Shown here: in pieces, positions 61,601 to 64,000 of the stretch | How positions within the stretch are numbered: position 1 is the stretch's first letter | Layout: each line of letters begins with the position of its first letter | NCBI GenBank assembly: GCA_014706295.1 | Contig: JACSVZ010000006.1 | Location: forward strand, 24,238,629 to 24,302,628 | Direction: 5' to 3' | From: Lycocorax pyrrhopterus obiensis | Lineage: Eukaryota > Chordata > Aves > Passeriformes > Paradisaeidae | Length of the DNA: 64,000 nucleotides | Notes under the pieces: model-generated | Database searches by the model: none | What the model was told of the DNA's origin: nothing | What the model saw: only the letters and a program-made list of their open reading frames with translations | Made by a program: the position numbers and the translations under genes

Positions 61601-62748
61601 AGAATTAGCTGTTTCATAGTTTCTGTGTCTGTTTGCAATAACCTATTTATCCTAAACATACTGCAGCTGCGATAAACTACAGGACAAATGGCTTCCAGAC
61701 AGCTTGGTATGAGACCTCTAAGGAAAGCTCATGGCTTTAAACTGAAAGGTGATAGATATAAATGAGATGTAAGAAAAAAATTCTTTTCTGTGGTGGTCAG
61801 GGTGATGAGACAATGGAACAGGTTGCCTAGAGAATTGGGGGTGTCCCATCCCTTGAAGTGTTTAAGGCCAGGTTGGATGGGGCCCTGAGCAACCTGGTAT
61901 AGCAGAAAGTGTCCCTGCCCATGGCAGTGGGGGAGCAACTAGATGATCTTTGAGGCCCTTTCTGACCCAAACCATTGTAAGATTCTATGGCAATACTGTA
62001 GTACCTGCTTTGGTGGTGCTGCTGCTGTCTGTGGTCTTTTGGAGGGTGGAGTATAACATCCTTTCTTCCTTAATCTCATTCCTTCAGTTTCATATGCTGT
62101 TGGTCTCTTAGTCTGAGTTCCTGTCAATTGTCTTCAAGTTTCTGATATTATGGAGGAGTCATATTTACAGCAGTGTTTGTAGTAATCCTTATGGACTTTC
62201 AGATGAGTTGGTTGTGTGATGCCCAGAGTAGACAGTGTAATGGAATAGCAAGAACGAAGAAAATGGAAAAGAATACACAGGGGTACCCTGATCTGCCTTG
62301 CTGTGAGGAATACCTCAGAAACTTCTAGAAAATGAATGAAATTCTCTAAACTTATTTGGAAAGTTAAAGAGGAAATCAATTAAAGATAGAAGAAGGTTTT
62401 GTATCACATGCAGGTGTAATGATAGAGCCAGCTGTTTTCATCGAATAGATGCTACTCTTCTGTGTCTTTGAGACATAAGAACAGATGATGTTTTGAGAGT
62501 AAATGGCAAAAGCTGAAGTGTTTTGTTTAGGGGTTTTTTTTTCCTCCCTCTTGAAATATGTCAAGACCCTCTGGAGTGTTATTCCTTTATTTTCTTTTCC
62601 TCATCTCAATCTCTTAAATTTAATTTCTTCCTAGGAAATTCAGCAAGTGAAAACCCTTGAAGAATTAGAAGCCTTTATGCTTAAGCATGGTGAGAATATC
62701 ATTGACACTCTGGGAGCTGAAGTAGACAGACTTGAGAAGGACCTGAAG
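34574..62748 (+). CDS. SLC30A9: SLC30A9 (ZnT9) zinc transporter, 17 coding exons; last exon outside window
   Basis: Joined exons give 555 codons. Human SLC30A9 is 568 aa, and its last 14 or so residues (RNPEVRHVDLEIL region) are not found before 64000. ZnT9 is a divergent cation diffusion facilitator. It is reported to export zinc from mitochondria, and as GAC63 to act as a nuclear receptor coactivator. Residues 1-33 hold seven Arg and no acidic residue, consistent with a mitochondrial presequence. Residues about 113-225 form the basic, XPA-C-like region. Six membrane segments follow from about residue 236. TM2 keeps HxxxD (H273, D277), and TM5 has VLLED (D398) with Val where His is usual. 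LTELL (463-467) is an LxxLL motif. The C-terminal domain (about 470-555) is the cytosol/matrix-type CDF tail. All junctions are GT-AG and in phase. Confidence 0.98.
36468..36644 (+). CDS. SLC30A9: SLC30A9 coding exon 2
   Basis: Encodes residues 33-91 plus one base. It is recognisable by WQVSMKSGSLSYILPCS and LMSQVRVYTSNGQKKD, matching the human WQNLVTFGSF...LSQVKLYSTN region. This is the least conserved part of the protein. Acceptor cgttgttag, donor gtagta. Confidence 0.92.
39204..39266 (+). CDS. SLC30A9: SLC30A9 coding exon 3
   Basis: Encodes residues 92-112 plus one base: a polar linker rich in Gln, Pro and Lys (GQDTTNAGPKQSSPKQPIQ, then VK). It corresponds to the human GTELKAPLKQEPLQV segment. 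Acceptor ttttacag, donor gtaaga. Confidence 0.92.
39782..40863 (-). mobile_element. Probable solo LTR of an avian ERVL-like endogenous retrovirus
   Basis: A 1082-base GC-richer block in SLC30A9 intron 3 that I recognise from memory as a common avian LTR-type repeat. Read on the minus strand it begins TGTATTAGG; the other end should be CA but reads TA through one substitution. The flanks aataa (39777-39781) and agtaa (40864-40868) are a 5-base near-match, as for a target-site duplication. The block contains seven degenerate tandem units (see the repeat entry). No gag, pol or env coding is adjacent, so it is a solo LTR and not a provirus. The family name is not certain. Confidence 0.7.
40185..40525. 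repeat. Seven-unit degenerate tandem array inside the LTR
   Basis: The core ctccag (or ctccaa, ttccag), followed by a gtgtgggtcc-like word, recurs at 40185, 40230, 40275, 40326, 40374, 40426 and 40477. Spacings are 45, 45, 51, 48, 52 and 51 bases. Units also share 'cagtcctcc' or 'cacagggtcacag' segments. The array explains the long open frames seen here on both strands. Confidence 0.85.
43080..43179 (+). CDS. SLC30A9: SLC30A9 coding exon 4
   Basis: Encodes residues 113-145 plus two bases: VKAVLKKREYGPKYTQNNF, then ITGVRAINEFCLKS. It is nearly identical to human and is the start of the XPA-C-like region. Acceptor ttctttaag, donor gtatga. Confidence 0.97.
43988..44080 (+). CDS. SLC30A9: SLC30A9 coding exon 5
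   Basis: Encodes residues 146-176 plus two bases: SDLDQLRKIKRRSPHDDTE, then TFTVYLRSDVEA. It contains a basic KIKRR patch. Acceptor tttccttag, donor gtaaga. Confidence 0.97.
44305..44387 (+). CDS. SLC30A9: SLC30A9 coding exon 6
   Basis: Encodes residues 177-204 plus one base: KSLEVWGSPEALARERKRRK, then EAEIKYRE. The RERKRRK run (190-196) is more basic than the human REKKLRK and resembles a monopartite nuclear localisation signal. Acceptor gcatgcag, donor gtgagt. Confidence 0.97.
45257..45315 (+). CDS. SLC30A9: SLC30A9 coding exon 7
   Basis: Encodes residues 205-224: NLFRNQRLLWEYKEFFGNTK. It completes the charged helical region before the membrane domain. Acceptor gtattgcag, donor gtaagg. 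Confidence 0.97.
46040..46107 (+). CDS. SLC30A9: SLC30A9 coding exon 8
   Basis: Encodes residues 225-246 plus two bases: PRSSTASMFFKGPGKVVMVA, then IC. It leads into membrane segment 1. Acceptor tttatgtag, donor gtaagt. Confidence 0.97.
48612..48714 (+). CDS. SLC30A9: SLC30A9 coding exon 9 with TM2 HxxxD
   Basis: Encodes residues 247-281. It covers the rest of TM1 (INGLNFFFKLLAWVYTG) and the first part of TM2 (SEAIHSLADTCNQ). H273 and D277 form the HxxxD zinc-site motif of CDF transporters. Acceptor tcttttcag, donor gtgagt. Confidence 0.98.
50564..50619 (+). CDS. SLC30A9: SLC30A9 coding exon 10
   Basis: Encodes residues 282-299 plus two bases: ALLALGISQSARTPDPSHP. This is the end of TM2 and the conserved loop that leads to PYGF. 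Acceptor cttaaatag, donor gtaagc. Confidence 0.97.
51801..51838. repeat. 18-bp tandem duplication in SLC30A9 intron 10
   Basis: Two exact copies of an 18-base unit (tgccttgtcttaaataga) stand side by side and run two bases into a third, about 115 bases before exon 11. Exact identity suggests a recent slippage or duplication. Confidence 0.85.
51954..52089 (+). CDS. SLC30A9: SLC30A9 coding exon 11
   Basis: Encodes residues 300-345: YGFTNMRYIASLISGVGIF, then MMGAGLSWYHGIIGLLHPHP and IESLLW. It covers TM3 and the following loop. Acceptor cttctag, donor gtaagc. Confidence 0.98.
52510..52549 (+). CDS. SLC30A9: SLC30A9 coding exon 12 (40-nt microexon-like)
   Basis: Encodes residues 346-358 plus one base: AYCILAGSLVSEG, the first part of TM4. 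At 40 bases it is the shortest coding exon in the window. Skipping it would shift the frame. Acceptor ccatacag, donor gtatgc. Confidence 0.97.
52994..53065 (+). CDS. SLC30A9: SLC30A9 coding exon 13
   Basis: Encodes residues 359-382 plus one base: ATLLVAINEIRRSARAKGL, then SFYQY. It holds the end of TM4 and the basic TM4-TM5 loop. Acceptor ttgtttcag, donor gtatgt. Confidence 0.97.
53506..53613 (+). CDS. SLC30A9: SLC30A9 coding exon 14 with TM5
   Basis: Encodes residues 383-418 plus one base: VVQSRDPSTNVVLLEDAAAV, then LSVAVAATCMGLTSLT. TM5 carries E397-D398; the His usual four residues before the Asp is Val (394). Human ZnT9 also lacks it. Acceptor tatgtacag, donor gtaaaa. Confidence 0.98.
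54347..54441. repeat. A-rich low-complexity tract in SLC30A9 intron 14
   Basis: About 95 bases made almost wholly of A with scattered C (runs of 8-16 A, then ccccaccaacc), ending roughly 85 bases before exon 15. It is probably slippage-prone. No retrogene precedes it, so it is not read as a poly(A) tail. Confidence 0.8.
54527..54692 (+). CDS. SLC30A9: SLC30A9 coding exon 15 with TM6 and LxxLL
   Basis: Encodes residues 419-473 plus two bases. GNPYYDSVGSLGVGTLLGTV leads TM6, with D424 in the CDF-like DxxGS motif. SAFLIYTNTEALLGRSIEPE follows, then QLQRLTELLESDPVV. LTELL (463-467) is an LxxLL-type nuclear-receptor box. Acceptor cttgtttag, donor gtaagg. Confidence 0.98.
54693..59749 (+). other. 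SLC30A9: SLC30A9 intron 15
   Basis: A 5.1-kb AT-rich intron in which I see no further exon, RNA gene or recognisable repeat. Open frames up to 116 codons (56495-56845, +) have no known motif and no sign of being spliced into the gene. Confidence 0.6.
59750..59879 (+). CDS. SLC30A9: SLC30A9 coding exon 16
   Basis: Encodes residues 474-517: RAIHDVKATDMGMSKVRFKA, then EVDFDGRVVTRSYLEKQDIE and QLLQ. This is the beta-rich C-terminal CDF tail domain. Acceptor tatgtttcag, donor gtatgt. Confidence 0.98.
60121..60258 (+). mobile_element. tRNA-Ile-derived SINE with CR1-like tail (TguSINE1-like)
   Basis: Bases 60121-60194 align over a full 74-base tRNA length to tRNA-Ile. They have a perfect A box (tggctcagttgg, 60128-60139), the anticodon loop ctaataa with AAT at 60155-60157, a degenerate B box (ggtttgctccc, 60173-60183) and a final cca. 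The next 64 bases carry the CR1-type ending gtcccttccaactc ... attctgtgatt. This tRNA-head plus CR1-tail design is that of the passerine family TguSINE1. The acceptor-stem halves no longer pair, so it is not a working tRNA gene. Confidence 0.88.
61685..61990 (+). mobile_element. CR1 LINE 3' UTR copy in SLC30A9 intron 16
   Basis: Collinear with the end of CR1: 'catggctttaaactgaaagg', 'gatagatataaatgagatgt', 'gaacaggttgcctagaga', 'ggccaggttggatggggccc', 'ctgcccatggcagtggggg', 'actagatgatctttgaggcc', then 'accattgtaagattctatgg'. It lies in the sense orientation relative to SLC30A9. The 5' part is truncated and no coding remains. Confidence 0.92.
62635..62748 (+). CDS. SLC30A9: SLC30A9 coding exon 17 (last one in the window)
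   Basis: Encodes residues 518-555: EIQQVKTLEELEAFMLKHGE, then NIIDTLGAEVDRLEKDLK. It is helical and highly conserved, and ends on a codon boundary before the donor gtaaat. The final short coding exon expected from the human protein is not found in 62749-64000. Confidence 0.98.
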
Positions 62749-64000
62749 GTAAATTTAACTGCTTATTAGTAGTGCTTATTCTGTGATATATTTTAAACAA
62801 TATCACTGCATCTGATTTTTGGGATTTCATTAGTAAATATGAGATAGGGAAAGAGGCTGATATTATGAATGCAGATTTTCTTGCTATAGTTTTATAAACT
62901 AAGTTCTGACCACCAGCAAATCCTTCCTTTGCCACTGATCCATTTGTTACATATTTTGTTCCATTTTATACCAACATAGAACAAATTTTCATTAAATAGA
63001 CCCGAATGTGTCTTTGTTGCTGTATTCTCAGAATGTCAGATTATTTATAGGCTGTTGAATTCTGGTTTGGCTGTAAAAAAAGCAAATTTTCTTTTTTTTT
63101 TTTTTTAACTGGTTCTTAGCAATCTATCAAATATTTCTGGGTAGTGGGACTGCTACTCAACATCTTTCACTCTTGTTGAAGCCGTACAGTGTTTATTTTA
63201 CTTTACAAAAGCCTCTCAGGTTTCTTATGTTTTTTTTTATTCTGCTATTTAAATATCCTCTGGCAGATGCAAGAAAAGGTTGTTTCCATTTTTAATTTTG
63301 TAAGTATATTGGGCCTGTCAGTCTTACCTTTCTGGCATGAATTCAGAACTACAAGAATATTGACCCCCAGATAAATGCAGTCCTGCTATGTCTGTCTTTT
63401 CTGGCCGTGAGACACTACTCAAGAGCATGTCTGTCCTTGCTTGTTATATTTCATAAATATTCTAGTTTTAAGTTTCTATCCCTAGGGTTGTCCTGTTTTA
63501 AAAGTCAAAATACTATTTTTGAATTTAATTGCACTATCTGAATCAGTTCTTCATGCATGGTTTTTGAGGAGCAGGATCATCTCTAAATTTTTTATAAACA
63601 TAGATATGTTTTTTTGGTGTAGGCATATATATAGTGATTGTGTTGGTAATGAATATGCTTTACTAAATATACTAGTCATGTTCGCATTCTGGATGACTTT
63701 GAAGTCATGACTTTCTTATGGATTATACAATTGATGTAATGATGATAATATATTTCTACAACATCAGAAAATGAATATTTCTTAATAGAAACAGTATTCT
63801 GAATCTTTATAAATAGCTTCAGTGGCATAGAATAAATTATTTCAAAAATCTTACCCGTTATTCAGGAAAGTATTTGTTAAAACTTCAAGGAAGCGAGATA
63901 TGTACATGTACATGTATCTGAACAGTTTTATATAAAACCCTACTGCCTTTTTAAAATTGAGAGCTCTTCCATACTGTGTAAAGCATAAGAACTAATTTAT
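62749..64000 (+). other. SLC30A9: SLC30A9 last intron, 5' part
   Basis: AT-rich intronic sequence running off the window. I searched by eye for a frame matching the conserved C terminus (RNPEVRHVDLEIL-like) and found none. No repeat is recognised beyond a T-run near 63092-63107. Confidence 0.65.

Overview
The window is vertebrate nuclear DNA, almost certainly from a bird. It holds two genes on the + strand, split into short exons by long AT-rich introns with canonical GT-AG splice sites. Interspersed repeats are mainly CR1 LINE fragments. A tRNA-Ile-derived SINE with a CR1-like tail (60121-60258) resembles the passerine family TguSINE1, so a songbird or other passerine is the best guess. I assembled both genes by hand; every exon junction keeps the reading frame.

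Layout. 1-14460: AT-rich sequence with no recognisable gene and one degraded CR1 piece. 14460-15440: CpG island and promoter of TMEM33. 15231-22822: TMEM33, seven coding exons, 251 aa, complete. 22823-33700: region between the genes, whose left part is probably a long TMEM33 3' UTR with several AATAAA signals. 33703-34133: a CR1 copy ending at the edge of the next CpG island. 34140-35110: CpG island and promoter of SLC30A9. 34574-62748: SLC30A9 (ZnT9), seventeen coding exons giving 555 aa. The last short coding exon (about 14 residues in the human protein) lies beyond the window. Intron 3 carries a probable solo LTR of an avian endogenous retrovirus (39782-40863, minus strand). Intron 16 carries the SINE and a CR1 copy.

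TMEM33 (a Pom33-family membrane protein of the ER and nuclear envelope) and SLC30A9 (a mitochondrial zinc transporter also reported as a nuclear coactivator) are neighbours in the same orientation in human 4p13. The order here therefore matches conserved vertebrate synteny, with PHOX2B expected to the left and BEND4 to the right. Nothing suggests that they act in one pathway.

I found no undescribed system. The points most worth checking are the SINE as a lineage marker, a seven-unit tandem array inside the LTR, a small antisense open stretch in SLC30A9 intron 8, a strongly basic nuclear-signal-like patch in SLC30A9, and promoter architecture at both CpG islands.
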